Of a DNA stretch of 64,000 nt, positions 9,375 through 21,195 are shown in pieces (the first letter of the stretch is position 1; each line of letters opens with the position of its first letter). The DNA comes from Bathynomus jamesi (Eukaryota; Arthropoda; Malacostraca; Isopoda; Cirolanidae), in assembly GCA_023014485.1 (NCBI GenBank), contig JAJOZX010002581.1:186001-250000 (forward strand), read 5' to 3'. The notes under the pieces were generated by a model that worked only from the letters and a program-made list of their open reading frames with translations, had not been told where the DNA came from and did no database searches. A program made the translations under genes and the position numbers.

Positions 9375-12300
9375 ATGGTTCGGATTTTGCGCCCTGAACG
9401 TTTTGATGCCAGTCCAAACGCACCGGATGGAGCCCAACTGTGGAAACACTGGTTCCGAACCTTCACAAACTTCATCGGGACCATCACCACTACTACTACT
9501 ACTGCAGTAACTGGCACTGCCTCTGCTGACGCTGCATCTGCTACTGGCACTACTACTAGCAAGTTAGACATACTCATCAATTATATTTCACATAATGTAT
9601 TTGAGTACATTTCTCAGTGTCAGACCTATGATGAAGCCATTGAACTTCTACACGCTACGTATATTAAGCCAAAGAATGAGGTTTTTGCTCGGCACCTCCT
9701 TGCCAGCAGGCGCCAGCTACCCGACGAATCTATCGACGACTATATTCGAACTCTGAACAAACTGACTGTTGATTGTAACTTTACAGCTGTAACTGCCAAG
9801 CAACATCAAGAAGAGTATACTCGCGACGCTTTCATTAACGGTCTCTTGTCAACTTCAATCAGACAACGACTTCTAGAAAACAAGAAGCTGGACTTCTCAT
9901 CTGCTATCGACCAAGCTCGAGCATTAGAATTAGCCCAGCGCAATGCTAATTGTTATTCTGAACTGCCTTCTCAACTTGCAGCCTCGACCTCTATTCAATC
10001 AAAGGGTAACCCTGATATGCAGGACCATGACTCATCAGTTAATACTAGTGATACTTCAGTTATAGCCACAACCGTTAAAGCTGATCAGAAGTGCTACTTT
10101 TGCGGGAACCGTCGCCATCCACGCAGTAGGTGTCCTGCCCGTGATGCAGTGTGTAATAGATGCCAGAAGAAGGGTCATTTCATGAAGGTGTGCCGTTCTG
10201 CGCCTGTCAGTGCTTCGGCTACAATGGATAGTCCAGTTCTGGCGTCTATATCAGCGGCTACTCCATCGTGTTTATCTAAATCGAGTGTATATATATCGGT
10301 CGATGGACATTTGTTAAATGCTTTAGTCGATACAGGTAGTTCACAGAGTTTTATATCTCAAGAAACGGCGCATAAATTGAACTTAAAACAGTATCCGTGT
10401 TCCAGCAGTGTACATATGGCGTCTACCTCATTCAGTTCCGCAATTAAGGAATTCTGTAAGGCAACCCTAATAGTGAGGGGATTGGAGTATCCTGAATCGA
10501 ACCTCCTCCTAATGGAGAATCTGTGTGCTGACGTTGTCCTTGGTCATGACTTCCTGTCCTTACATGAAGACGTCAACGTTAAATTTGGAGGAAGTAAACC
10601 ATCCCTCAACATCTGTGGGCTGGCTTCTGTAAAAACAAGCTCTCCGTCGCTATTCAGCAATCTATCTGAAGATTGCACTCCTATTGCAACGAAATCTAGA
10701 AGATGTTCCCCCGACGATGAGAAGTTCATTGCGGCCGAGACCGACCGCCTACTGAGAGAAGGCATTATTCAACCTAGCACTTCTCCATGGCGAGCACAAG
10801 CGTTTGTTGTGAGTGGAGAAACTCGTAAGAAGAGAATGGTAATAGACTATTCCCAGACAATTAACAAATACACATACCTTGACGCTTACCCTCTACCTCG
10901 AGTGGACAACCTCGTCGGTAAAATTTCTCAGTATCGCTATTACAGTACTATTGACCTAACTAGCGCGTATCATCAAATTCCTATAAGTGATAATGACAAA
11001 CCTATGACAGCCTTTCAATCAGGTTCAAAACTGTATGAATTCTGTCGTATTCCATTCGGTGTTAAGAATGGTGTAGCATGTTTTCAAAGAATCATGGACG
11101 ATTTTGTATCCCGTTATCAGTTGACAGATACCTTTGCTTACCTGGATGACATAACTATATGTGGCATGACGAAGGACGAACACGATCGGAATCTGAAACG
11201 ATTTATGAATGCTGCCGATGAGTTTGGCTTGACTCTCAACATGACGAAAAGTGTCTTCTCCGTTACATCTATTAAATTACTTGGTTACCTTATATCTGAT
11301 GGTAGTATCAGGCCCGATCCTGACCGTCTACAGCCCTTAATGGACCTTCCCATTCCTCATGATGCTAAAGCTCTGAAGCGTGTTATGGGGCTACTGTCTT
11401 ATTACTCTCAGTGGATCCGAAATTACTCGAGTAAAATTAGATCATTGGCTGAGGCCAAATCTTTTCCATTGTGTGAGGATGCTAAACTAGCTTTTTCTAA
11501 CCTGAAGCATGATATATTGCAGTCTGTTGTTCAAACTATCAGAGATGACATACCTCTTGTTATAGAAACCGATGCATCTGATTCTGGTCTGGCAGCTACC
11601 TTGAGCCAAGAAGGAAAACCGGTTGCCTTTTTCTCGAAATCATTGAATAACAGTGAGCGAAACTATCCGGCTGTTGAAAAAGAGGCTTTGGCTATAATAG
11701 AGGCACTCCGTAAATGGAAACATTATTTAACTGGCAGACACTTTACTCTAATCACTGACCAAAAATCTGTTTCGTTCATGCTGGATCAAAAACACAACAG
11801 TAAGATAAAAAATGATAAAATTCTACGTTGGAGATTGGAATTGGCATGCTTTGATTTTGACATTCAGTATCGTCCTGGACGTGATAATGTAGCGGCTGAT
11901 GCACTCTCACGCGTGTTTTGCTCTGCTGTGGACTCTAATGTACTAACTAAACTTCATAACGACCTGTGTCATCCCGGTGTCACTAGGATGTATCATTTTG
12001 TCCGATCGCGTAACCTTCCATTTTCTGTTGAGGAAGTGCGGCGTACCACTGCAGCCTGCCCGGTCTGTTCCGAGTGCAAACCGAGATTTCACAAGCCTAA
12101 CTTAACGCCTATAATAAAGGCTACTCAACCGTTCGAGCGGCTTTCAATGGATTTTAAGGGTCCTGTACCGTCAGTTTCTCCTAACAAGTATTTACTTACT
12201 GTTATTGATGAATATTCCCGTTACCCGTTCGCTTTTGCTTGCAAGGATGTCTCCTCTCAAACTGTAATTCGTTGTCTCTATCAAATATTTGCATTGTTCG

Positions 12301-13052
12301 GTATGCCTGCTTACGTACATTCGGACAGGGGTACTGCATTTATGTCTCAAGAGCTAAAGAACTTTCTACACTCTCGTGGCATTGCCACTAGCAGAACAAC
12401 TCCCTACAACCCACAGGGTAACGGACAATGTGAGAGATATAATGGCATAATATGGAAGACGATAATATTAGCCCTAAAATCTCGCAATTTGCCTGTTAAC
12501 AGCTGGGAACTCGTTCTTACTGATGCTCTCCACTCGGTGCGATCATTGTTGTGTACGTCTACTAATTGTACACCTCATGAGCGTCTGTTTACCTATGCTA
12601 GGCGTTCTTCTACAGGTTGTACTGTACCTTCCTGGCTCTCCTTTCCTGGCAGCAAGGTTTTCCTTAAGCAACATGTGCGTAGTTCTAAATACGATCCTCT
12701 GGTCGTGGAAGCGGAAGTTCTTGAAGCAAATCCTCATTATGCCCATATACGCCTGGCTAACGGTAAAGAGAGTACTGTGTCAGTGAGAGACCTAGCACCA
12801 CGCGGCATTTCATCGTCTGAATCTACACGCTCTGAACACTCTGTCACGCCTCATCCAGACTCTCACGACCAACCGCAGCCACAGAGTAGTAACGAGTGTA
12901 CGGACTGTCCTGAGGAACCTATCGTTATTGAAGACGCCGTCCAAGACTGCTTGCGCGCCGGTGAACAGACCGATCACGTTCCCGCACCAGAACCGATTGC
13001 ACTGCGCAGGTCTCAACGTGTGAGGCGCCAACCGAATCGCCTGAATTTATAA
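9375..13052 (+). CDS. Gag-Pol polyprotein of Ty3/Gypsy element
   Basis: One uninterrupted frame of 1225 codons starting at the first ATG after the 5' LTR. Gag occupies about residues 1-300, with a poly-Thr stretch near 37-43 and two Cys-rich knuckles (CxxC...H and CNRCxxKGHFMKVC) near 240-275. The aspartic protease has LVDTGSS near 316. RT carries YLDD near 589. RNase H begins with TDASDSG near 732. Integrase follows with an HHCC zinc site from about 861 and a D, D, E triad around MDFKG (925), SDRG (983) and the E in NGQCERYNG (1018). No chromodomain is apparent at the C terminus. Gag and pol are fused without frameshift, which is shared by Tf1-like Gypsies. All key residues look intact, so it could encode active proteins. 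Confidence 0.95.
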   Translation: MVRILRPERFDASPNAPDGAQLWKHWFRTFTNFIGTITTTTTTAVTGTASADAASATGTTTSKLDILINYISHNVFEYISQCQTYDEAIELLHATYIKPKNEVFARHLLASRRQLPDESIDDYIRTLNKLTVDCNFTAVTAKQHQEEYTRDAFINGLLSTSIRQRLLENKKLDFSSAIDQARALELAQRNANCYSELPSQLAASTSIQSKGNPDMQDHDSSVNTSDTSVIATTVKADQKCYFCGNRRHPRSRCPARDAVCNRCQKKGHFMKVCRSAPVSASATMDSPVLASISAATPSCLSKSSVYISVDGHLLNALVDTGSSQSFISQETAHKLNLKQYPCSSSVHMASTSFSSAIKEFCKATLIVRGLEYPESNLLLMENLCADVVLGHDFLSLHEDVNVKFGGSKPSLNICGLASVKTSSPSLFSNLSEDCTPIATKSRRCSPDDEKFIAAETDRLLREGIIQPSTSPWRAQAFVVSGETRKKRMVIDYSQTINKYTYLDAYPLPRVDNLVGKISQYRYYSTIDLTSAYHQIPISDNDKPMTAFQSGSKLYEFCRIPFGVKNGVACFQRIMDDFVSRYQLTDTFAYLDDITICGMTKDEHDRNLKRFMNAADEFGLTLNMTKSVFSVTSIKLLGYLISDGSIRPDPDRLQPLMDLPIPHDAKALKRVMGLLSYYSQWIRNYSSKIRSLAEAKSFPLCEDAKLAFSNLKHDILQSVVQTIRDDIPLVIETDASDSGLAATLSQEGKPVAFFSKSLNNSERNYPAVEKEALAIIEALRKWKHYLTGRHFTLITDQKSVSFMLDQKHNSKIKNDKILRWRLELACFDFDIQYRPGRDNVAADALSRVFCSAVDSNVLTKLHNDLCHPGVTRMYHFVRSRNLPFSVEEVRRTTAACPVCSECKPRFHKPNLTPIIKATQPFERLSMDFKGPVPSVSPNKYLLTVIDEYSRYPFAFACKDVSSQTVIRCLYQIFALFGMPAYVHSDRGTAFMSQELKNFLHSRGIATSRTTPYNPQGNGQCERYNGIIWKTIILALKSRNLPVNSWELVLTDALHSVRSLLCTSTNCTPHERLFTYARRSSTGCTVPSWLSFPGSKVFLKQHVRSSKYDPLVVEAEVLEANPHYAHIRLANGKESTVSVRDLAPRGISSSESTRSEHSVTPHPDSHDQPQPQSSNECTDCPEEPIVIEDAVQDCLRAGEQTDHVPAPEPIALRRSQRVRRQPNRLNL

Positions 13053-13100
13053 TTACATTTAGCATTTACTATTATTCTATAAAGTTACTTTTCCATGTGT

Positions 13101-13107
13101 GGGAGAA
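13101..13107 (+). promoter_or_regulatory. Short polypurine tract before 3' LTR
   Basis: GGGAGAA directly abuts the TG of the 3' LTR and is the expected place for the plus-strand primer. It is short for a PPT. Confidence 0.5.
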
Positions 13108-13277
13108 TGTGGTGATTTCGGTATAGAGTATCTGATGTTATCTGTTTAAAGGTGTATTATTATTTTTATCCGCTACTGTATCTAATGTTATATTCTTCTG
13201 TTTCAGAATTATGTTGTTGAAGTTTTTTGTGTAATAAAGGCTGAATTACTGTAAGCTCTCAATTGAGCCTTATGACA
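13108..13277 (+). repeat. 3' LTR of Gypsy element
   Basis: 170 bp, identical in length to the 5' LTR, four differences seen. Followed by ATTAT, the right copy of the target duplication. Confidence 0.95.
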
Positions 13278-13282
13278 ATTAT

Positions 13283-13911
13283 ATTAGATGATATTATATT
13301 ACACTTAGTGGTAAGTTATAATTATCTAATTATCTTCCAACATACTGTATTATGTAGGTTAACATAAGAACTAAATGCTGTAGAATAAATGAATGTTTAC
13401 CGAAAGATAATTTAATTGGTATTTTATCCAATAGATGGCGCCTTATTCTTAATTTTTTTTTGTCTATCGTCAACTGACTAATTTTTAAAATTAACACTTA
13501 TAAAAACTCAAGAAATATTCTACCATGAAAGTCATGGAACCATCTTAATTGCCAAACACCCAAATATGGATTACGAAAGACTATTATAGATCAATATGCA
13601 TTCACCAATAGCTTGCTCAGGTTTGCATATGCTTATATTTTCAGATGAATGAAAATGAAGTACCTATATCTAGTCAAACCACGCTTGTACAAGATTTCAT
13701 ACTATTTCATGAAATGGGGGAAAAGCCAGTGAGACCATAAATTAACAAAAATACCATATCCATCAAAATTTTTAGCTTCACATCCAAAGCAAGTCAGACC
13801 AAATTTGTGAAGCTACATTCAAATTCTAAGTGGCTCGTGTCTTAAAAATCTTGATTCAAAATCTTTAAATGAAATGTTTACATGTTATAATGCAAGCGTG
13901 GATCAACCAAA
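13283..13911. other. No recognisable feature
   Basis: AT-rich sequence between the Gypsy element and the 5' end of the next LINE; no motif or repeat recognised. Confidence 0.4.
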
Positions 13912-15281
13912 TATAAGGAAGAGATTGCAGACACCACTCGACCATGGAAGTACTCCTGGGGGGGGGACGCTAGACAGAAGATAGGGAGTGCTGGAACTCC
14001 CGTTTCTTCTATCACTGTCCTCCTCAGCTGATCTTTTCCGGGTCTCATCTACCCTGTGAGCAGTCCAGCATGCTTTCAAACACACGCTTCTCTCCTTAAT
14101 CCTCTCTACATACACATGCATCTTACACACTACATAATCTTTTCCAAACTTTACAAAAAAATGGCATCAACTTCAAGAACCTCCGAGTCCCCTGGGGAGG
14201 GGACCATAAATGTCCCCACTTCTGGCTCCCCCGCTACCGATACCGGGAACGCAGACCCGGGCAGAGGGGCAGGATCTGCTACAGCCCATTCGAGATGTTC
14301 TGAACCTGTCTGATTCACTTTTCATAAACTTCTGCAACATTCGTAGCCTTTTCTCAAATTTTCAATCTGTTGAACCCCACCTCTCCTCCTCTAAACCTCA
14401 TCTTCTTTTCCTCACTGAAACTCAGATGTCTGGGACGACTGACAGCAACCCTTTTTCTGTACCCTCTTACTTTCTCTATACTCAATTTCACTCCAAAGGG
14501 GGATGTTGCGTATATGTAAGCAATGACGTAACTTGTTCTCTTATTCCCGAACTCGAATCTTCCGAATGCTATACCCTCTGGCTACGACTTACTTTCTTTC
14601 TCCTAATTCTACTGACTATCCAAAATTCTTTGACTAGCTCACTTCCAAATTGGAATATGTTCTTTTCTGCTCTCCCTTCGCTGAAATCTCCATTTCAGGA
14701 GATTTCAATGTTTACCACTACCTTTGGCTTTCCTCCTATTTCATTGAAATCTCTGGTGAACTAGCTTACAACTTTTCTATCCTAAATGACCTACAGCAGA
14801 TTGTATAGCACCCTACTCGTATCCCCGATCGTTTTCGAGATAGGCCCAACATTCTGGATTTATTTCTTACTTCTCATCCTTCTTCTTACTCTGTAAAACT
14901 TTTTTCTCCGTTGGGCTCCTCCGATCACAATCTTATATCTGTTTCCTGTCCTATCGCTCCAATTCGTCCTTTGGATCCTTCCAAGAGGAGGCGCCTTTGA
15001 CACCTCGGCGCCGCTAATTGGGAGGCCCCTAGGCAGTACTTCTGTGATTTCCCATGGAATGATTACTTCTTCCGTGGCCGGGGCCCCTCTGAGTGTGCAG
15101 AGAGCATCACAGAGGTGATTCTCTCGGGCATGGAGGCGTACATTCTATATTCTATTCCGACTACAAATGCAAAAAAACCTTGGTTGAACTTTACTTGTTC
15201 TAATGCTATCCTCAACAGAGAGGAGGCTTTCAGAAGGTACTGTCGCCATCCAACTCCTGACTCTCACTCCGTCCGCTTATA

Positions 15282-16698
15282 TCAGGTTGTAACATAAATT
15301 CTGCTCGATTAGAAAACGGACGATAGATAATAGAATAACCTCAAGATAATGTGAAATAGTTTTAGAAATGTTGCAAAATACACGCGGCGACAGGTTCGCA
15401 CAGGTTTTATCACGATACAGAGTGATACAGACTGACTTAGGCTAGTGTAGGCTTAGGCTAGTGTAGGATTAGGCTAATGAATATTTTCTCTGGTGTTTTT
15501 CATACAGTTACAACGCCACCCCTACGATATTACAGTAATTGAAAAAACATGGAGCCCACGAAAGAGCATATTCGACATGTGATGCTGTATGAGTTCCATA
15601 AAGGATCTAACGCTAGTGAATCCGCAAGAAACATTCAAAGAGTTTATGGAAATGATGTTGTGAGCGAATGGATGTGTAGGAGATGGTTTGAGAAGTTCAG
15701 AAATGGAGACTTCAGTCTGAAAGATTATCAACGAACAGGACGACCAAATGAGTTACATGAAGAGTTGCTGAAAGCAACAGTGGAGGAAAACCCAACGGTA
15801 ACTGTAAGAGAACTTGGCCTGCAACTCGGCCATATGACCATTCATCGTCATTTGAAACTGTTAAGAAAAATAGTGAAGGTTGGAAAATGGGTTCCGCATG
15901 ATTTGTCACAAGCGAATCTTCAACATCGAATCGATATTTGCACATCACTGCATTCTCGGCAACTGCAGGCACCGTTTTGAATCGGATCGTCACTGGGAAT
16001 GAAAAATGGGTTCTCTATAACAATATTAAGCGTCGACATCAGTGGCTTAGCCGTGAAACAAAGCCTGAACCTCAGCCAAGGAATGGACCCCATCCAAAAA
16101 AAATTTTGCTATGCGTTTGGTGGGATATGCAAGGAATTATTCATTTTGAGCTTCTGCCAGATAACTAACCAATCACAGATGAAGTCTACTGCCAACAACT
16201 CCAACGATTGAAGATGGCATTACAAGAAAAACGTCCTGCATTAATTAATCGCAAAGGTGTTCTATTCCACCAGGATAACGCACGCCCTCACACTGCTCGA
16301 ATCACCACTGCCCAATTGGAGGCATATGGTTGGGAAAAAAAATGCCTCATCTACCTTATTCTCCAGACATCGCACCTTCAGACTACCATTTATTCAGAAG
16401 TCTGCAACACCACCAAGATGGACAAAAGTTGCAATCCAGGGAAGCTATCGAAAACGAAGTGATCGCATTTTTTAACTCGAAACAAGGATTTCTACGAACG
16501 TGGCATAAAAAAACTTTTCCCCAGGTGGGAGGAGGTTATAGAAAAAGAAGGGAATTACATTGATGATTAATTTGTCATTATGTCATTTAATTTTTGTTGT
16601 GAATAAACTAAAAATTCGAGCAAATTTGTCCTTATAAGTCATTTAATTTTTGTTCTGAATGAACTAAAAAATTTAGCAGAATATATGTTACAACCTTA
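15282..16698 (+). mobile_element. mariner element inserted in LINE
   Basis: The left end reads TCAGGTTGTAACATAAATTC and the right end, reverse-complemented, TAAGGTTGTAACATATATTC. TA dinucleotides flank both ends (15280-15281 and 16699-16700). Length 1417 bp, close to a full mariner. The surrounding LINE sequence is continuous once the element is removed. Confidence 0.9.
15549..16563 (+). pseudogene. mariner transposase, frameshifted, first catalytic Asp lost
   Basis: The N-terminal helix-turn-helix region (15549-15980) is in one frame with a WFEKFRNGD block. The frame then shifts near 15970, 16170 and 16340. The first catalytic site reads TGNEKW where mariner has TGDEKW, an Asp to Asn change. 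The second site is HQDNARPHTA near 16270, and the third is YSPDIAPSDYHLF near 16355, giving the D,D(34)D type. The C terminus ends at a TGA near 16562. Inactive. Confidence 0.9.
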
Positions 16699-18540
16699 TA
16701 TTTCTGCCAGGAATCGTGCAAAATCTGTTCTTCAACTCACCAAAACTTCTTTCATCCGACAAAAATATGAAAATCTCTCCAATTCTAATTCTTCTCGTTC
16801 TTTCTAGCATCTAGCTAAGAACCTCTTCAACAACCTTACATCCTCTCCTTTCCCTCCTCTTTTTCATTCGGACGGCACAGTTGCCGTCTCTTCTACTGAC
16901 AAAGCTGAACTCTCCGCTCAAACTTTCGCTTACAATTCAACCCTGGACAATTCCGGTGCTGTTCCTCCATCTCCTCCCGCTCTCACTTTATTATGTCTGA
17001 AATTAGAATCTCTTCCAAAGATGTTTTTTCTGCCCTATCTGGGCTCAACTCTAGGAAGGCGTATGGTCCTGATGGTGTTCCTCCTGTTGTTTTTAAGAAC
17101 TGTATTTCTCTGCTGACACCCTGCCCAGGCAAACTCTTTCGTCTTGTCTTTCATCTGGTACTTTTCCTTCCTGCTGGAAGTTCGCTTTCATTCAGCCTGT
17201 CCCAAAGAAGGGTAACCGCTCTCAACCCTCCAACTATCGTCCAATTGCCTTAATTTCTTATCTTTCTAAAGTTTTTGAATCTCTCCTTAATAGGAACATT
17301 CTTAAACACCTTTCTTCTCACAATCTTCTTTCAGAGCTAGCTATTGCGCTAAACATATCAAAAGCTTTTGATAGAGTTTGGCACAAATTTTCAATTTCCA
17401 AACTGCCTTTCTTCGGTTTCTATCCTTCTATCTGTGCCTTTATCTCTAATTTCCTTTCTGGCCGATCTATAGCTGCAGTTGTAGATGGCCACTGTTCTTC
17501 TCCTAAAGTTATTAACAGTGATGTTCCTCAGGGTTCTGTCCTGTCACCCACTATTTTCCTTTTATTTATTAATGACCTTTTAATTCGCACTTCCTGTCCT
17601 ATTCACTCCTATGCCGTTGATTCCATTCTTCACTTCTCCATCCGCTTCCCAAAGCGTCCCTCAGAGCAGTCGCTTCATGATTCGGTGAGGCGGCTATGGG
17701 GCATCTGACCTCTGATCTTTCTGCTATATCTGATTGGGGCAGAGAAAACCTTGTGGCTTTCAATGGTTCAAAAACTCAGTTCCTTCATCTATCATTTCTA
17801 TCTACTCGTCACAATCTTCCACACGACTATCCCCTTACCTTCAACAACACACAACTGAATCCTTCCTCTTCTCTTAACATTCTTGGCGTTTCCTTTTCTC
17901 GTGACCTTTCCTGGAAAGATCACATATACTCTCTTTCTAAAACAGCTTCTAAGAGGTTAGGTGTGCTGTATCGCCTCCGCGGTTTCTTCACCCCCACTCA
18001 GTTGCTGTCTCTGTACAGGGGTCTTGTTCGCCCCTGTATGGAGTATGCTTCTCATGTGTAGGGTGGTTCAACCACACAGCCGTACTTGACCGGGTGGAAT
18101 CAAAGGCTTTGCGTCTCATCAATTCCCTGCCTCTTACTCATTGTCTTCAATCTCTCTTTCTTCGCCGCAATGTTGCCTCACTCTCTCTTTACTCTCGCTA
18201 TCATAACGGACATTACTCTTCTGAACTTTCTAACTGCATGCCTCCTCCTTTAAGGAGTGCACGCAGTACCAGACTTTCTACACTTCCTAATTCCTATTCT
18301 GTCCAACTATCTAGTGCAAGGGTTAATCGGTATTTTCAGTCTTTCATCTAATCAACCCGTCAACTCTGGAACAATCTTCCTCAATCCATCTTTCCGCCTG
18401 TCTATGACCTCCTATCTTTCAACCGCAGATTGTCTAGGCATCTCAAAATCCCGAGACTTTGATTACGGCTCTCTTCTTCTTCTATGGGAGCATTTGCCCT
18501 TGGCCCCTCCTTTCTGCATAAAAAAAGTAAGCTTTGTTGC

Positions 18541-19585
18541 ACTTTTCAAATAATACATATATAGTTTGGTTAATACTCTGTCTCAAATGTTTTCCATATT
18601 TTTTCTAGAGTAATACATGAAATGCAACTCATATACTTTAAATCATAAAAAATTTTTATTATATTAATTTCAGAACATTAAAATTATATAATATAGAAAA
18701 GCAAGTATAATGCTTATGATTGGCCGTGGGCAAATATTCAAAGAGGAAAAGTCATTATTCCTTGGATATCTTTGAAATAAAAGCTGGGATCATCGCGACA
18801 AAATTTTTCTAAAATTACAATCCGCACTTCGTGATCTTTAACGCCAATCATCTTGATAAATCCGATCCTAACGGGCGACTGAACGAGAAGCATTAGCTCC
18901 ACTTACTTTACGTGAGTCAGCCAATCATAACAAGCGACTGAGAGAAAGAGATATTTATTACTTCACTCAACTCCACTCTAAACTGCGCAAAGTTTTTTTA
19001 TTTATAGATAGAAAATGAGTGTAGTGGTACTCCTGCAATATATATATAAACACTATGTTCGTTTGTACTATTTTCATTCATAAAAATTTGCTATTACTGT
19101 TTATATTACTTGAGTTGCTATTTAATACATTTTTAATATATTTTTAATAGTATTTACAAAATTCGTTCAAGGAATTGCGTCGGCAACCGTACGCAGTACA
19201 TGATTATAGTGCCGAATGGGCTAAAATCATAAAAGAATTCCATGTGAATTAAAGTGAATCTATAAAGTATTTAAATTCTGATTTGTATTCCTTTTAAAGT
19301 TATGAATTTAGTTAAAGGGACGACAGGAAACAGCAACAAGAGTAATATCATAATTATTGAACGATATTAAACGTTAACAGCATTAAAGCAACAACTGTTT
19401 AGAAGTGTTTAAGTTCTTACTGATACATAACAAGTTTATTCCTTTCGACTCATCTGTTTCTCTTTCAAAGCGTTAAGTTTTAGAAGTAACTTAATTCAGC
19501 TTTTTAATTCACTTAATTAATTTCTCCAAAGGAAAATAGTTTAAAGCAAATAGAAATATCAATTAAATTAATGGATTTCTTTTAT
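18541..19585. other. No recognisable gene
   Basis: AT-rich sequence of about 1 kb after the LINE 3' end. No frame, inverted repeat or tRNA-like box was recognised. Confidence 0.4.
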
Positions 19586-19593
19586 TAAATTAG

Positions 19594-19767
19594 GGATCAT
19601 TGAAAGAAAGCCACCCCCAGCCTTCTTTAGTTAGCTTTATAAGGCTAACTAACGAAGATATCACGACCTAACCTAAACAATTAGTTAGGTTAGGTCGTTG
19701 TATTTTCGTCAGTTAGCCTTATAAAGCTAACTAAAGAAGGCTGGGGGTGGCTTTCTTTCATTGATCC
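19594..19767. mobile_element. Foldback MITE F1, 174 bp, 8-bp target duplication
   Basis: Almost the whole element is one near-perfect palindrome, beginning GGATCATTGAAAGAAAGCCA and ending with its complement. Perfect 8-bp direct repeats TAAATTAG flank it (19586-19593 and 19768-19775). The inner arms contain CCCCCAGCCTTCTTTAGTTAG and CGACCTAACCTAA. A related element lies at 31329-34574. The 8-bp duplication suggests a hAT- or P-type transposase in trans. Confidence 0.85.
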
Positions 19768-19775
19768 TAAATTAG

Positions 19776-20814
19776 TAAGTTTCTTCTTTGAGAAAAATGT
19801 GTTGTAATTAAAATTATTATTAATAGTAAATGAGCAGAATTCACACCGCGAGAGATGTTAAATATGTGTGTACCATTATTATGAAATTTTGTTTTTAACG
19901 CTTTAACACTGGAATTTTTTGTAGGGTTAAGTTATGAATGCATCGTATTTGAAATGTTACTAATTTGTACCAGCTGTCCATAAAGGGTTAAGACTTGAGT
20001 GGTTACAGTTATATGTAAGTACATGAGGCGTTTATGTTATGTTTGAGTTTATCCACTGCTTTCCCATATGTGTATACGGCACATAACTCCTCTGAAAAAA
20101 TTCATAAAATTCCAAATCATCGAACTGGCTAGGTAAATTCATTACTTTTTATAAATGTTGCAAACTCTGCTTATAGTAGATGCGCGATCTTAACAAAAAC
20201 TTGTACACCAAATGCATCTTATGCATCGGTCGAATAATCAGATTGTAGCAAAGTTATTGAACTTAAAAATTAACTTAAACTATTCAACCCTTTCCGGTTA
20301 AATACTAATCAGTCAGGAGGGCCAGAAACTGGCACATCACTCATGCCAACTAATGCTGCCCATTGCTCTAACCCAGTGAGCTACGGACGGTGGTTAGTCT
20401 TTTTAGTTAGTTCGGTGAAGTTACATGAAACTGACTTCACAGCTTGGCCATTCGATCTTTTTGTCATTTCGAAAGTTTGGTATTTCTATAGTTCTTTAAA
20501 TGAGTGGCATTCCTTGCTAAATACGCTTGTGTTAAAATAGGTAAGTCAGGCTGAGCTAATTTAAATTATTTTATATTAAAATCAGTTTTAATGATTTGAT
20601 GATCTAATAATACTAATTCATTTCGAATTCTGGACACTGGCTTTGAATTAGTAATTGAGATCTGAAATTGAAGAAGATTGTTCCAATGTTTCATCGTTTT
20701 CTGGAGATCATCAGAGGATTCTGGCAAAGAAGGTGATTTTTATCTTCAGAATTTTAAAGTATTTCTTCGTATCATGGGGAAAATTATGAGTAGTTTTATT
20801 AATGTAATTTTTAT
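19776..20814. other. No recognisable gene
   Basis: AT-rich; a 65-codon frame at 20343 has no motif. No repeat structure recognised. Confidence 0.4.
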
Positions 20815-21195
20815 GTAGGAAGAGATTGTAGACAACAATGAACCAGAGAAGTATTCCAAGGGGAACATTAGGCAGAAGACAGGCAGCCCTGGAACTCCCT
20901 TTCTTTCTGTCATTGTCCTCTTTAGCTAATTTCCGTGTCTCATCTACCCTGTGTACAGTCCAGCATGCTCTCAAACACACACTTCTCCCTCTACGGTATT
21001 CTTCACTACACATACACGCGTTTTACACACTACACAATCTTTTCAAAACTTATATACAAAAATAAATAAAATGGCATCATAAATAAATAAATAAAATGGG
21101 TCTCATAGACCTTGATTTTAGCTCTCTCCTTCTTACATCGGGGTTGTCGTTTTTGCGAGCCCTTCGCCCTTGTACCATTCCTTCCTACATAAAAA
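20815..21195 (+). mobile_element. Internally deleted LINE derivative (5' leader joined to 3' end)
   Basis: Bases 20815-21070 match the 5' leader of the LINE at 13912, including the ATGGCATCA start context. They are followed almost at once by the 3' end seen at 18440-18530 (TAGCTCTCTCCTTCTTACAT and CCCTTGTACCATTCCTTCCTACATAAAAAAA). All coding sequence is missing. The short TAAATAAA repeat at the junction near 21060-21095 may mark where the deletion occurred. It is a non-autonomous LINE derivative. Confidence 0.8.

Larger units (their letters stand above)
9178..13277 (+). mobile_element. Ty3/Gypsy LTR retrotransposon, near-intact, 4.1 kb
   Basis: Two 170-bp LTRs (9178-9347 and 13108-13277) flank one long gag-pol frame. 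The element is bounded by a 5-bp direct repeat ATTAT at 9173-9177 and 13278-13282. The LTRs begin TG and end CA and differ at four positions by eye (about 2.4 percent), so insertion is fairly recent. Domain order gag, protease, RT, RNase H, integrase places it in Ty3/Gypsy (Metaviridae). No env frame is present. Confidence 0.95.
14161..18400 (+). pseudogene. LINE endonuclease-reverse transcriptase, many breaks
   Basis: After an ATG at 14161 a short Ser/Thr/Pro-rich stretch leads, with a frame change near 14270, into an APE-type endonuclease (NIRSL near 14335, LLFLTETQ near 14402). The coding sequence is broken around 14600-15000, then interrupted by the mariner. RT resumes with YGPDGVPP near 17060, NYRPIAL near 17235, KAFDRVWH near 17362 and PQGSVLSPTIFLLF near 17527. 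The catalytic box reads YAVDS near 17610, that is Asp to Val at the first catalytic Asp, which would inactivate RT. The thumb and C-terminal blocks follow at 17700-18350 in several frames. Clade CR1-like is inferred from motif layout; similar families are common in crustaceans from general knowledge. Confidence 0.85.
13912..18540 (+). mobile_element. CR1-like LINE, decayed, with mariner inserted at 15282-16698
   Basis: The 5' leader (13912-14160, starting near AGGAAGAGATTGCAGACA) is shared with a second copy at 20815, so the 5' end is probably complete. It is followed by endonuclease, RT and C-terminal regions and by a 3' end near 18540. Without the mariner the copy is only about 3.2 kb, so internal deletions are likely. 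The target TA of the mariner lies inside the LINE coding sequence, and the LINE frame resumes on the other side. Confidence 0.85.
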
